DNA from: an uncultured Holophagaceae bacterium
GTDB taxonomy: Bacteria > Acidobacteriota > Holophagae > Holophagales > Holophagaceae
Length of the DNA: 43,006 bases
Assembly (NCBI GenBank): GCA_903927605.1
Contig: CAIYNT010000278.1
Span: 1 to 43,006, forward strand
Direction: 5' to 3'
This document shows positions 7,894 to 16,547 of this stretch, in pieces. The notes under the pieces were generated by a model. The model did not search any database and was not told the DNA's origin. It saw only the letters and a list, made by a program, of their open reading frames with translations. Each line of letters opens with the position of its first letter. Position 1 is the stretch's first letter. Position numbers and translations under genes: made by a program.

Positions 7894-9828
7894 TCATGGA
7901 GCGCGGTCCCTGCGCTCCATCTCGGGGACGACCTGCAGGATCCTCCTCGCCAGGCCCCTGGGCGACATGGGCTTGGCCAGGCAGGCGCGGAAACCGCTCG
8001 GGCCGGTGGCGTGGCCGATCCATCCCAGTTCCGGGGTGCCGCTGAGCAGGATGACCGGAAAGGCGGGCTTCAGCGCCCAGATGGCCTGGGCCAGCTGGAC
8101 GCCCGATAAGTCGGGCATGGCCTCGTCCGTCACCAGGACCTGGAAGGCTCCGGGATCCTTCCGGAAGGCCTGGAGCGCCTCCTCAGAACGGGCATAGGCG
8201 AACACGCGGAAGCCCATGCCAGCGAGGCTGGTCTCGAGCATCTCCAGCACGGGGACCTCGTCATCGACCAGCAGGATGCGCCCCTGCCCTGCGGGACTGG
8301 CCTCATCGTCCAGCTCCGACGGCGGCGCGTCTGTGGGGACGATGGGCAGGAACACCTTGAAGGTGGTGCCCACGCCGGGCTGACTGGCCACCTGGATGCC
8401 GCCACCCGTGGCGCTGATGATGCCGTGGGTCACGGACAGCCCAAGCCCGGTCCCCTCCTGCGACGATTTGGTGGTGAAGAAGGGCAGGAAGATCTTGTCC
8501 AGGTCCCCGGGCGTGATGCCCCTCCCGGTGTCCGCGACCTCCAGGCAGAGGTAGTCCCCTTCGGGCAGCTGGATGTTCATGGCGCAGGCGGTGACCGGCA
8601 CCTTCCTGGACCGGAGCCGGACGGTCAAGAGCCCCGCCGTCCCCCGCATGGCATGCCCCGCATTGGTGCACAGGTTCAGAATCACCTGGTGCAGCTTGGT
8701 CGGGTCCACCAGCGTGGAGAGGCCCCGGGCGTCGAGATCCAAATTCAGGGAGATGGACGTGGGGATGGTGGCCCGGAGCAGTTTCAGGGACTCCGTCAGC
8801 AGGCCCTGGAGCTCGATCGCCACGGGCTGCTCATCCCCCTTCCGGCTGAAGGTCAGGATCTGCCGGACCAGGTCCCGGGCCCGCATCGCCGAGGTCAGGA
8901 TGACCTCCAGATCGTGCTTGAGGCCGGGATCGCCGGGGGAACGTTCCAGCCCGATTTCCGCATGGCCGATGACCGGCATCAGGATGTTGTTGAAGTCGTG
9001 GGCGATGCCGCTGGTGAGCGTGCCGATGGTCTCCAGGCGCTGGGACTGCTCCAGGAAGCCCTGCAGCTGTCGCTCCAGCGTGCTGTCCCGGGCCGTGCAG
9101 AGGTAGTTCTGGATGTCTCCCCCGGGACTGTAGACCGGGGCGATCACGGACTCGGCATCCCAGAACGCGCCGTCCTTCCGGCGGTTCACGATGTGGCCCT
9201 TCCAGGTCTCGCCCCGGAGCAGGGTCTCCCACATGGTCCGGTAGAACCCGTCCTCATGGCGGCCGCTCTTGAACAGGCGGGGATTCTGGCCCAGCAGTTC
9301 CTCCCGCCGGAACCCGGTGATGACCTCGGCAGCCGCGTTCGCGTACAGGATCCGGCCTTCCGGATTGGTGATGACCACCATGTCTGGCGTCTGCCCGATG
9401 GCCGTGTGGAGCAGTCGCAGTTCCTCCTCGAAGAGGCGCTGTCTCCGTCTCAGGTCGGCCTCCTTCATCTCCCGCTGGATGGCCGGGACCAGCCGGGCGA
9501 GGTTGCTCTTGATCAGGAAATCATTGGCCCCGCCGCGCATGGCCTCCACGGCGGCACATTCGTCCAGCACGCCCGACAGGAGGATGAAGGGCAGGTCCGG
9601 GTCCACCGCCCGCAGGGTTTTCAGGAGTTCCATGCCATCGGTATCGGGCAGGCTGAAGTCTGAGAGGACCAGATCCCAGGGCTCCGACTTCAAGGCATAG
9701 AGGAAGCCGATCATCGAATCCACCTGGGAGCTGGTGAACGCCAGGCCATGGGCCCGGAGATGCAGACGGACGAGCTCGGCGTCTTCCTGGGAATCCTCGA
9801 TCATCAGAATACGGATCGGAGCTGGCAT
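7894..9828 (-). CDS. Hybrid histidine kinase, REC-PAS-HisKA-HATPase-REC
   Basis: The 644 residues run: receiver 1-125 (D57), PAS/PAC about 135-255, HisKA with H277 in GIAHDFNNIL, HATPase about 370-495 with NLCTNAGHAM, DTGRGI and GTGLGLSVTHGI, and a C-terminal receiver about 510-640 (D568, K619). No membrane segment is present. The FNN-type histidine box is common in hybrid kinases whose C-terminal receiver regulates or relays the phosphate. The N-terminal receiver resembles that of the kinase at 19430-21862 (a shared LARL-PAIQRE stretch after the receiver). It follows the Rcp1-like gene after three bases and can take input from other kinases through its front receiver. Confidence 0.92.
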   Translation of the reverse strand: MPAPIRILMIEDSQEDAELVRLHLRAHGLAFTSSQVDSMIGFLYALKSEPWDLVLSDFSLPDTDGMELLKTLRAVDPDLPFILLSGVLDECAAVEAMRGGANDFLIKSNLARLVPAIQREMKEADLRRRQRLFEEELRLLHTAIGQTPDMVVITNPEGRILYANAAAEVITGFRREELLGQNPRLFKSGRHEDGFYRTMWETLLRGETWKGHIVNRRKDGAFWDAESVIAPVYSPGGDIQNYLCTARDSTLERQLQGFLEQSQRLETIGTLTSGIAHDFNNILMPVIGHAEIGLERSPGDPGLKHDLEVILTSAMRARDLVRQILTFSRKGDEQPVAIELQGLLTESLKLLRATIPTSISLNLDLDARGLSTLVDPTKLHQVILNLCTNAGHAMRGTAGLLTVRLRSRKVPVTACAMNIQLPEGDYLCLEVADTGRGITPGDLDKIFLPFFTTKSSQEGTGLGLSVTHGIISATGGGIQVASQPGVGTTFKVFLPIVPTDAPPSELDDEASPAGQGRILLVDDEVPVLEMLETSLAGMGFRVFAYARSEEALQAFRKDPGAFQVLVTDEAMPDLSGVQLAQAIWALKPAFPVILLSGTPELGWIGHATGPSGFRACLAKPMSPRGLARRILQVVPEMERRDRAP

Positions 9829-9831
9829 GCC

Positions 9832-10275
9832 TCACCTCAGGGCGGGATGGACAACATTGTAGGAAAGCCAGAACGCGTGGATGGCCTCCACCAGGTCCAC
9901 CAGGGCCGGAAAGCCCATGGGCTTCTGGACGTAGGCATTGGCGCCGAGCTCGTAGGCCTTCTCGATGTCGGAGGGCATCTCAGAGGTGGTCAGCACCACC
10001 ACCGCAATCAGGCGCCCCAGGGGATCCCCGCGCAGGGCCCTGAGCACATCCAATCCGCTCAGCCGAGTCAGCTTTAGATCCAGCAGAACCAGCGCCGGGA
10101 AGACTCCCTCGTCCCGATCCGCATGGGCGCCCTGGCGGAACAGCCAGTCCAGGGCGTCCTGCCCATCCGGAACAAACACGGCCTCGAAGGAGGCCCTGGC
10201 CTCGGCGATGGCGAGCTGCATCAAAGTCTGGTCGTCGGGATTGTCCTCGACGATGAGCACCACCGGCCGTTTCAT
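9832..10275 (-). CDS. Response regulator, Rcp1-like single receiver domain
   Basis: The 147-residue receiver has VEDNPDD at 9-15, phospho-acceptor D66 and K118. The usual Pro after the acceptor loop is missing (DLKLTRLSG instead of D-x-x-MP), a small oddity. Its ATG overlaps the TGA of the 1328-residue kinase (10272-10275), marking that kinase as its partner. It is paralogous to the regulator at 3956-4402, also placed directly behind a DLRAPLR-type kinase. Confidence 0.92.
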   Translation of the reverse strand: MKRPVVLIVEDNPDDQTLMQLAIAEARASFEAVFVPDGQDALDWLFRQGAHADRDEGVFPALVLLDLKLTRLSGLDVLRALRGDPLGRLIAVVVLTTSEMPSDIEKAYELGANAYVQKPMGFPALVDLVEAIHAFWLSYNVVHPALR

Positions 10276-13200
10276 GGCACGTCCTCCGCGGGACCGGGCA
10301 GGGTGAAGGAGAACGCAGCCCCCTGACCCACCTCCCCCTCGGCCTGGATCGAGCCTCCGTGCCGGCTCATGATGCGCTTGGCAATGGCCAGGCCGATGCC
10401 CGTCCCGGGGAACTCCTCAACCTTGTGGAGCCGCTGGAAGGGCGCGAAGAGCCGGCCCACCTGCGAAGCAGCGAACCCGGCCCCGTTATCCCGGATGGTC
10501 ACTTCCATCGAGGCGCCATTCACCCGGCGGGCGCTCATCCAGATGCGCGGATCAGGCGCGCGGGCGGTGAACTTCCAGGCATTGCCCAGCAGGTTCTCCA
10601 GCAGGACCCGCAGCAGTCTGGGATCTCCCAGCACGGAAATGGGATGTTCCACGTCCAGAGTCACTGTACGACCCGGCTCCGACTCCCGGAGCCTGGCCAG
10701 GATCTGGTCCGCCATGGCGCTGAGGTCCAGTGGCATCCTGGCGCAGTCGTCCCGGCCGATGCGCGAGAGCTGGAGAAGATCCTCGATGAGCTGGGCCATG
10801 CGGAGGGTGCCCCCCTGGATGCGCTGCAGGTGACCCAGGCCTTCGGGGGACAGGACCGAGTCCTCATCCCGGCTCAGCGCCTCGGTGAACCCGCTGATGG
10901 TCCGGAGCGGGGCCCGCAGATCGTGGGACACGCTATAGGCGAAGGCCTCCAACTCCTCGTTGGCCGCCTCCAACTGGTGGGTGCGCTGCTCCACCCGGTG
11001 CTCCAGGGTCCGGTTCAGTTCCTGGATCTCCCCTTCCATGCACTGGCGGGCGTAACCCTTCCACAGATCTCCGGCGACCACCTCCAGCTGACTCACGTCG
11101 GCCTCGTCGTAGTCCGTCGGTTTGTTGCCGACACCCACGATCATCCGCACCTGACCGGCTTCCACGATGGGCACCACGATCTCCCGAGTCAGGGGGAAAT
11201 GCCCCTCGGGCATGCCCTTCCGGTCCGTCCGCGCCGGGTAGTCGTTGTGGATCACCGGCCGGCGCAGCCGCACTGCGTCGGCCCAGATCCCGGCCATGGC
11301 CACGGGATAGTGCGTGTCGAAGCTGGCGGTGCAGTGCTGCATGGTCTCGGCGGTCCAGGCCGTGAGTTCCAGGGTCTCCTGGTCCTCCAGCAGCAGGTGC
11401 AGGAAGCCCACTCGGCTGCCCGCGATGCGCACGATCCGCTCCAGCCCCTCGCGCAGCAGCGCCTTCCCGGCATGACGCTCCGGCAGCAGGGCCAACTCAT
11501 GCATGATCTGCAGCTGGTCGACCCGGATGTGCAGCGCCTCTTCCGCGGCGCGGCGCTCGGAAATATCGAGGATCACGGCCAGGAACACCTGTTGCTCCGA
11601 AGCTCCGGCCAGCTGGAGATGGACCTCGACCGGATACTGGCTGCCATCGGCCCGGCGGTGGACGGTCTCAAAGGTGACCAGCCGGTCCGCGTGGCTCAGC
11701 AAGGGGTCCAGCGCCCGCCGGAAGGAAGCCTCATTGAACTCGGGCTTCAGGTCCACGGGCGTCATCGCCCGCATGGCCTCCAGGGTGTAGCCCAGGTTGT
11801 CCAGGGCCGCGTGGTTGATGTACTCGAAGCGCAGGCTGTCCTTGTTGAAGATGTAGATCTCGTTGAGGCTGGATTCCAGGATGTGGAGCAGGCGGGCGTG
11901 GGCCTCCATGACCTGCGCCCGCTCCGTGGTGTCGTGGATGATGGAATAGAGCAGGGTTCTCCCCTGGACCTGGATCGGACCGCTGTAGACATCCACATTC
12001 CGGATTGAACCGTCGGCCAGTCGATGGACGAGCTCGAAATGATCCCGCCTGGCACCAAGGGCCTCCCGCATGAGGCCTGCCACCTCTGCGGGTGGCTGGA
12101 CATTGATCTGGTTGACATACATCCCCTGGAGCTGCTCGCGGGTCCAGCCGTAGAAGCGTACGGCGGCAGGGTTGGCATCTATCACCTTTCCCTCGACAGG
12201 ATCCACCAGCAGTTTGATCGCGTGGTTGTTGTCGAACAGGGTGCGGTAGCGCGCTTCGCTCTCCCGCAGGGCTGCTTCCGTGCGCTTGCGCTCAGTGATG
12301 TCCCGCACGATGGTGATGACCTTCTCCTCAGCCGAAGGGACCACCCGGGCCTCGAAGTCCCGGTCCCTCACACCGATGGTCAAGGTGTATTCCAGCTCCT
12401 GGACCTGCCCTGTCTCGAATGCCTGCGCGTAGGCTGCCCGATACTGCGCGGCGACCGGTCCGGGCAGGATCTCTTCGATCTTCCGGTGCAGGAAGTTCTC
12501 GGGCGGAACGAACAGCAGGTCCGGATCCGCCACGTGGACATCCAGGTACTCGCCGTCCCGGCTGTTCGTGAAGATCAGGTCCGGGATGGCGCGGATGAGC
12601 GCCCGGTTTCTCGCTTCGCTGGCCTGGAGGGCTGCCTCTTTCTGTTTCCGCTCCGTAATGTCCCGAACGAAGGCCACCTGCTGGCCGGTCTGGACGATGG
12701 CCATCACCGAGATCTCGACGGGGAAGACCGATCCATCCTTGCGGCGGTGGCTGGATTCGAAAATATCCATGCCCAGGTCCCGGATCCGCAGCATGTGCTT
12801 CCGGGTCTCTTCGGGATGCTCCTGTGCCTCCAGGTCCCAGACGCTGAGGCCCAGCAGCTCCTGGCGGCTGTAGCCGGCCATCCGGCAGGCAGCTTCGTTG
12901 ACCTCCTCGAAACTGCCATCGGGCCGGAGGAGCCAGACCCCTTCCAGAGACGCCTGGAGCATGGTGCGGGCCCGGGTCTCTGAGGTTTTTAGCGCCTCCT
13001 CGGCCAAATGCCTCCGGGTGACATCCCGGGCGAACACTGCCACTCCGGTGATTTCACCCGCCGCACTCCGGATGGGGGTATGAGCCACCTCGAAGTAGAG
13101 CCGGGAGAATGCCACATCCCCGGAGTAGGCGGACTCTAGGAACGCCTCCCCCCCGAGTGCCCGGTCCAGGTGGAGTTTCGTGGTCTCGCGATCCACCAGC

Positions 13201-14258
13201 ACGGTCTGATAATCCAGAACACAGCTCCCCACCGCAATATCCTGGTCGTACAAGGACTTCATCAAGACAGCGTGGGTCTGGTTGAAGCTGGTATAGCAGT
13301 AGGCCCGGTCCACGGAGAAGATCGGGCCCATGGCACTCTCCAGGACGCCGGTCAGCACCCCGTGACTCTGGGTCAGCTTGTGGGCGGCCAGGCGCTCCGC
13401 GGAGATATCCCGGAAGGCCCCCTGCACCTTGATCACCCGGCCATTCTTCAGGATCACCTGGCTGGTGGCATGGACCCAGAGGCGCCGCCCGGTCGCCGTG
13501 AGGAGTTCCAGATCCAGGTCGAAGTTCTCGCCCGTGGCGATGGCCCGCTGGACCGCCTGGCTGATGACCGGCCGCCATTCGGGGGCATAGAACTGAATGG
13601 AGCCTTCCACGGTGGGTGCGTAAGAGTCCGGCTCCAGCTCGTAGATCCGGTAGACCTCCTCGGACCAGTACAGCGTGTTTTCCTCGAGATCGATCTCCCA
13701 GCCACCGACCCTGGCGATGCTCTCGACCTGCCGAAGGAGGCTGTGGAGGCGACGGAAGTCCGCGCTCGCCTTCCGCCGCCCCGTGATGTTTGTCAGGATG
13801 CCGGTCCAGAGGCTGCCGCCATCCGGAAGCCGGCGGGGCGTCGACTCGAAGCGGATCCAGCGCGGCTGGCCTTCTTCAAACAGGCGGCCTTCCCAATTGA
13901 ATGGGGTCATCCCTGCCAGGGCCTCTGCATTGCGCGCGCTGAAGCCCGCCCGGTCGTCCGGATGGATCCGCTCCATGACCAGGCTGGGATTGGCCTGGAA
14001 GGCCTCGCGGCTGACGCCGAGGATGGCGCAGAACCGGTCGCTGACGAACTCGATCTCATAGCGAGGCAGATCCTCGTGCTCCCAATCGGCGCTTGGGCTA
14101 GGCTCGGCCGGATGGACCCGCAGGCGATAGATCCCCGTGGGCAGGGCCGTGACGAGATCCAGGTAGCGTTCGTTTTGCGCCTGGAGCTGTCCCCTCGCAA
14201 ACCGCCGGAACAGCGCCAGAGGCACTCGGCGAGGGCGGAGCGGGCGAGCGTCCTTCAT
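10272..14258 (-). CDS. Soluble multi-PAS/GAF histidine kinase, phytochrome-like core
   Basis: At 1328 residues this is the largest signalling protein here. I count seven PAS-type units (about 30-165, 170-300, 305-430, 435-555, 560-680, 685-805, 810-930), then a GAF-like domain (about 940-1085), then HisKA with H1112 in YSVSHDLRAPLR and HATPase with ENLLGNAWKFT, DNGAGF and GTGIGLAIAKRI. There is no clear membrane segment or signal peptide. I cannot see a conserved chromophore Cys, so I do not call it a phytochrome. It overlaps genes on both sides by four bases (ATGA), with the HD-type regulator upstream and its likely Rcp1-like partner downstream. So many PAS units suggest several small ligands or a long signalling rod. 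Confidence 0.9.
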   Translation of the reverse strand: MKDARPLRPRRVPLALFRRFARGQLQAQNERYLDLVTALPTGIYRLRVHPAEPSPSADWEHEDLPRYEIEFVSDRFCAILGVSREAFQANPSLVMERIHPDDRAGFSARNAEALAGMTPFNWEGRLFEEGQPRWIRFESTPRRLPDGGSLWTGILTNITGRRKASADFRRLHSLLRQVESIARVGGWEIDLEENTLYWSEEVYRIYELEPDSYAPTVEGSIQFYAPEWRPVISQAVQRAIATGENFDLDLELLTATGRRLWVHATSQVILKNGRVIKVQGAFRDISAERLAAHKLTQSHGVLTGVLESAMGPIFSVDRAYCYTSFNQTHAVLMKSLYDQDIAVGSCVLDYQTVLVDRETTKLHLDRALGGEAFLESAYSGDVAFSRLYFEVAHTPIRSAAGEITGVAVFARDVTRRHLAEEALKTSETRARTMLQASLEGVWLLRPDGSFEEVNEAACRMAGYSRQELLGLSVWDLEAQEHPEETRKHMLRIRDLGMDIFESSHRRKDGSVFPVEISVMAIVQTGQQVAFVRDITERKQKEAALQASEARNRALIRAIPDLIFTNSRDGEYLDVHVADPDLLFVPPENFLHRKIEEILPGPVAAQYRAAYAQAFETGQVQELEYTLTIGVRDRDFEARVVPSAEEKVITIVRDITERKRTEAALRESEARYRTLFDNNHAIKLLVDPVEGKVIDANPAAVRFYGWTREQLQGMYVNQINVQPPAEVAGLMREALGARRDHFELVHRLADGSIRNVDVYSGPIQVQGRTLLYSIIHDTTERAQVMEAHARLLHILESSLNEIYIFNKDSLRFEYINHAALDNLGYTLEAMRAMTPVDLKPEFNEASFRRALDPLLSHADRLVTFETVHRRADGSQYPVEVHLQLAGASEQQVFLAVILDISERRAAEEALHIRVDQLQIMHELALLPERHAGKALLREGLERIVRIAGSRVGFLHLLLEDQETLELTAWTAETMQHCTASFDTHYPVAMAGIWADAVRLRRPVIHNDYPARTDRKGMPEGHFPLTREIVVPIVEAGQVRMIVGVGNKPTDYDEADVSQLEVVAGDLWKGYARQCMEGEIQELNRTLEHRVEQRTHQLEAANEELEAFAYSVSHDLRAPLRTISGFTEALSRDEDSVLSPEGLGHLQRIQGGTLRMAQLIEDLLQLSRIGRDDCARMPLDLSAMADQILARLRESEPGRTVTLDVEHPISVLGDPRLLRVLLENLLGNAWKFTARAPDPRIWMSARRVNGASMEVTIRDNGAGFAASQVGRLFAPFQRLHKVEEFPGTGIGLAIAKRIMSRHGGSIQAEGEVGQGAAFSFTLPGPAEDVP

Positions 14259-15409
14259 GTGGATTGTCCTGAGACCAGGATAGGTTCACGGATGCCGGAG
14301 AGGCGGGCGAAGTTCCGGAGCTTCTGCAGGTGGGCTAGGCCGATCACGGTGCCCTCGGGCACCACCAGCAGGCCATCCATGGTCTCGATTCCCGTGAGCA
14401 GCAGGTGGCCGATGCGCAGCTCGTGGAGGCTGAGCTGCTGGGTGGGCGCGGCTGGCGCCTCGATGCCCTGCCGTTCCAGACAGCGGGCGAAGGCGTGCAG
14501 CACCTCCAGGTCGTACCAGGTCGTGCGCGCCTCCATGTCGCGGAGGACTGACAGCGGATGGCTGAACTTCGGCAGCAGCCGCTCATAGTCCCACACCACC
14601 CGCAGGATGCGGCCCCCCAGGGGAATGGCCTGTTCCTTGAGGTCGTCGGCGGGATACCCCGTGCCATTGAAGTTCTTGTTCATGTAAAGCACCGACTCGG
14701 CCACCTCCTCCAGGCGCGGGATGTTGCGGATGAGGTCCGCACCGATCTCGGGGATGCGGTTGGCGAGGTCCCGCTCGCTGCTGTTGAGGAAGCTCCCGGT
14801 CTGGATCTTGGTGGCCACGCCCTCGGGCACGGTGAGGATGCCGATCTGCGACAGGATCGAGGCGATGCCCAGCACCCAGGGGTTGGCCATGTGCATCTCC
14901 TTGGCGATGCCCTCGGCATGGGCCGCCATGGCCTGGGCGCGGCCGAAGGAGATGGGATCGAGGCAGGAGAGCAGCTCCACCAGCATCTTGATGACGCCCT
15001 TGAGGGTGCCTTCCACCAGGGCTTTCTCGGCCGTGATGAGTTCATGCTGACGCACCGCAAGATCCAGCGTCTCGCCCAATAGCTCCGAATCGCAGGGCTT
15101 GGTGAGGAACCGGAAGATCGCGCCCTTGTTCACCGCCGCCATGGCCGTGCCCTGGTCCGCATTGCCGGTGAGCATGATGCGGACCGTGTCGGGATGCTGG
15201 GCCCGGGCCCAGGCCAGGAACTCCACGCCGTTCATGCCGGGCATCCGCATGTCGGAGACCACCACGGCATAGGGCCCCCTTGCGGCCAGGCACTCCAGGG
15301 CGGCCTCGCCCCCCAGCGCGGTGTCCAGGGCGAACTTCCCCCGCAGCACGCGGGTGTAGGCCTGCAGGACGTTTTCCTCGTCGTCCACCAGGAGAATTTT
15401 AGGCTTCAT
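14255..15409 (-). CDS. Response regulator with degenerate HD-GYP-type output domain
   Basis: The 384 residues start with a full receiver (D53 in VSDMRMPGMNG, K104-region LTKP). An HD-GYP-like helical domain follows at about 125-310, then a small C-terminal domain (about 325-380, ELRIGHLLLTGIETMDG onward). The catalytic residues of HD-GYP phosphodiesterases are gone: HDIGK reads SQIGI and the HHE stretch reads MNKNF. GTGYP is kept. Cleavage of c-di-GMP is therefore unlikely; a binding or scaffold role is more plausible. The closest relative in the window is the next gene upstream (15573-16547), colinear with it from residue 1. It shares ATGA with the kinase downstream. Confidence 0.88.
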   Translation of the reverse strand: MKPKILLVDDEENVLQAYTRVLRGKFALDTALGGEAALECLAARGPYAVVVSDMRMPGMNGVEFLAWARAQHPDTVRIMLTGNADQGTAMAAVNKGAIFRFLTKPCDSELLGETLDLAVRQHELITAEKALVEGTLKGVIKMLVELLSCLDPISFGRAQAMAAHAEGIAKEMHMANPWVLGIASILSQIGILTVPEGVATKIQTGSFLNSSERDLANRIPEIGADLIRNIPRLEEVAESVLYMNKNFNGTGYPADDLKEQAIPLGGRILRVVWDYERLLPKFSHPLSVLRDMEARTTWYDLEVLHAFARCLERQGIEAPAAPTQQLSLHELRIGHLLLTGIETMDGLLVVPEGTVIGLAHLQKLRNFARLSGIREPILVSGQST

Positions 15410-15572
15410 GGGGGTCCCCAGCGGGTAGCAGGACGGAGAGGGGTTCCCGCAGGTCCAGCAAGCGGCCCAGGCTCGTCAGGAGTTCCAGGTGGCCCGGTCC
15501 CAAGCGGAGCCCCCTTGGCAGCACGAGCGCGCCGTCTTCCGTTTGGATGTCGGAGGCCAGGGTCATCCCGGC
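15399..15572 (-). pseudogene. Severed C-terminal domain of the HD-type regulator at 15573-16547
   Basis: Directly after the TAG at 15573-15575, the same reading frame continues open for 57 codons to a TAA at 15399-15401. The translation (AGMTLASDIQTEDG onward, ending near REPLSVLL) lines up with the C-terminal domain of the paralogue at 14255-15409 (IGHLLLTGIETMDG onward, ending REPILV). Including it, the original gene would encode 383 residues against 384 in the paralogue, and its stop would overlap the next start codon as elsewhere in this run. An in-frame ATG at 15564-15566 could restart translation. It could equally be a nonsense mutation or a base-call error. Confidence 0.75.
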
Positions 15573-16547
15573 CTAGAGCTCGCGCAACCTCAACTCGTGG
15601 GCCAGAGGCGCAGGGGGAGTGAACGCGAGCAGGTCGCCCAGCGCCGCCAGCACCTTGGGGTCGTAGGCCTTCGGCTTCAGCCGCAGCTCCTCGAGGGCGA
15701 CGCTGTGGTTCCGGCGCGTCCCGTCGAGTTCCGAGAAGTCCCACAGCACCCTGAGGATCCTGGATTCCAAAGGGATCGCCTCACCCTGGAGGCCATCCGC
15801 GGGCGTCCCGGAACCATCGTAGCCCTTGCCCTGGTACCGGATGATCCGGGCCACGCCGCCCAGTCGCGGGATGGGCTGGAGCAGCCTGGCACCGACCTCT
15901 GGAACCGCCGCCAGGAGGGCCGCCACCGCCGCGGGATTGCCCGAGGCCTGGACGGCGGCCGTGGGCAGGGCGATCCGACCGATGGGCGCCAGGAGTGCGG
16001 CCATCTCGACGGCCCAGACCTCCTCGCACCCCAGCATCCGGGCCAGCCGGGCGCCCCGCTCCCGCACCACTTGGCTCCGGCTGAACAGGACCGGGTCCAC
16101 GCTGGCGAGGAGCTCGGACAGCACCGTGATGGCTCCGGTCAGGGTCTGCTCCAGCAGTTCCTTCTCAGCGACCACGAGCTGGTGCTGGCGCAGCCCTGCC
16201 CGGATGGCCAGTTCCAGCTCCTCGGCGGGACAGGGCTTGGTGAGGAAGCGGAACACCTGGCCCCGATTCACTGCATCGGTGGCGGTCTTCTGGTCCGAAT
16301 TCCCCGTGAGCATGATGCGAGTGGTATCAGGAAAACGGAAGCGGGCCTCGGCCAGCAGCTCGAGACCGCTCATCCCGGGCATGCGCATATCGGCGACGAC
16401 CACTGCATAGGGTCCGTGCTTCTCCAGGGCCTGCAGGGCCTGGGCCCCGCCCAGGGCCACGTCCATGTCGAAGCTCTGCCGGAGCACCCGGTGGTAGCCG
16501 TGGAGGACGTTCTCCTCGTCATCCACCAGGAGGATTCTTGTCGCCAT
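15573..16547 (-). CDS. Response regulator with degenerate HD-GYP-type domain, truncated by an amber codon
   Basis: From the ATG at 16545-16547 (a GTG one codon earlier is possible) 324 residues are read. The receiver is complete (D53 in VADMRMPGMSG, LTKP near 104). The HD-GYP-like region (about 125-300) lacks the metal ligands even more clearly than its paralogue: HDIGK reads APIGR and HHE is absent; GSGTP replaces GTGYP. The TAG at 15573-15575 falls exactly where the paralogue continues into its C-terminal domain. The start overlaps the TGA of the HDOD regulator (GTGATG), with AAGGAAGG just upstream. The receiver should still be functional, but the protein may be unstable without its tail. 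Confidence 0.85.
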   Translation of the reverse strand: MATRILLVDDEENVLHGYHRVLRQSFDMDVALGGAQALQALEKHGPYAVVVADMRMPGMSGLELLAEARFRFPDTTRIMLTGNSDQKTATDAVNRGQVFRFLTKPCPAEELELAIRAGLRQHQLVVAEKELLEQTLTGAITVLSELLASVDPVLFSRSQVVRERGARLARMLGCEEVWAVEMAALLAPIGRIALPTAAVQASGNPAAVAALLAAVPEVGARLLQPIPRLGGVARIIRYQGKGYDGSGTPADGLQGEAIPLESRILRVLWDFSELDGTRRNHSVALEELRLKPKAYDPKVLAALGDLLAFTPPAPLAHELRLREL

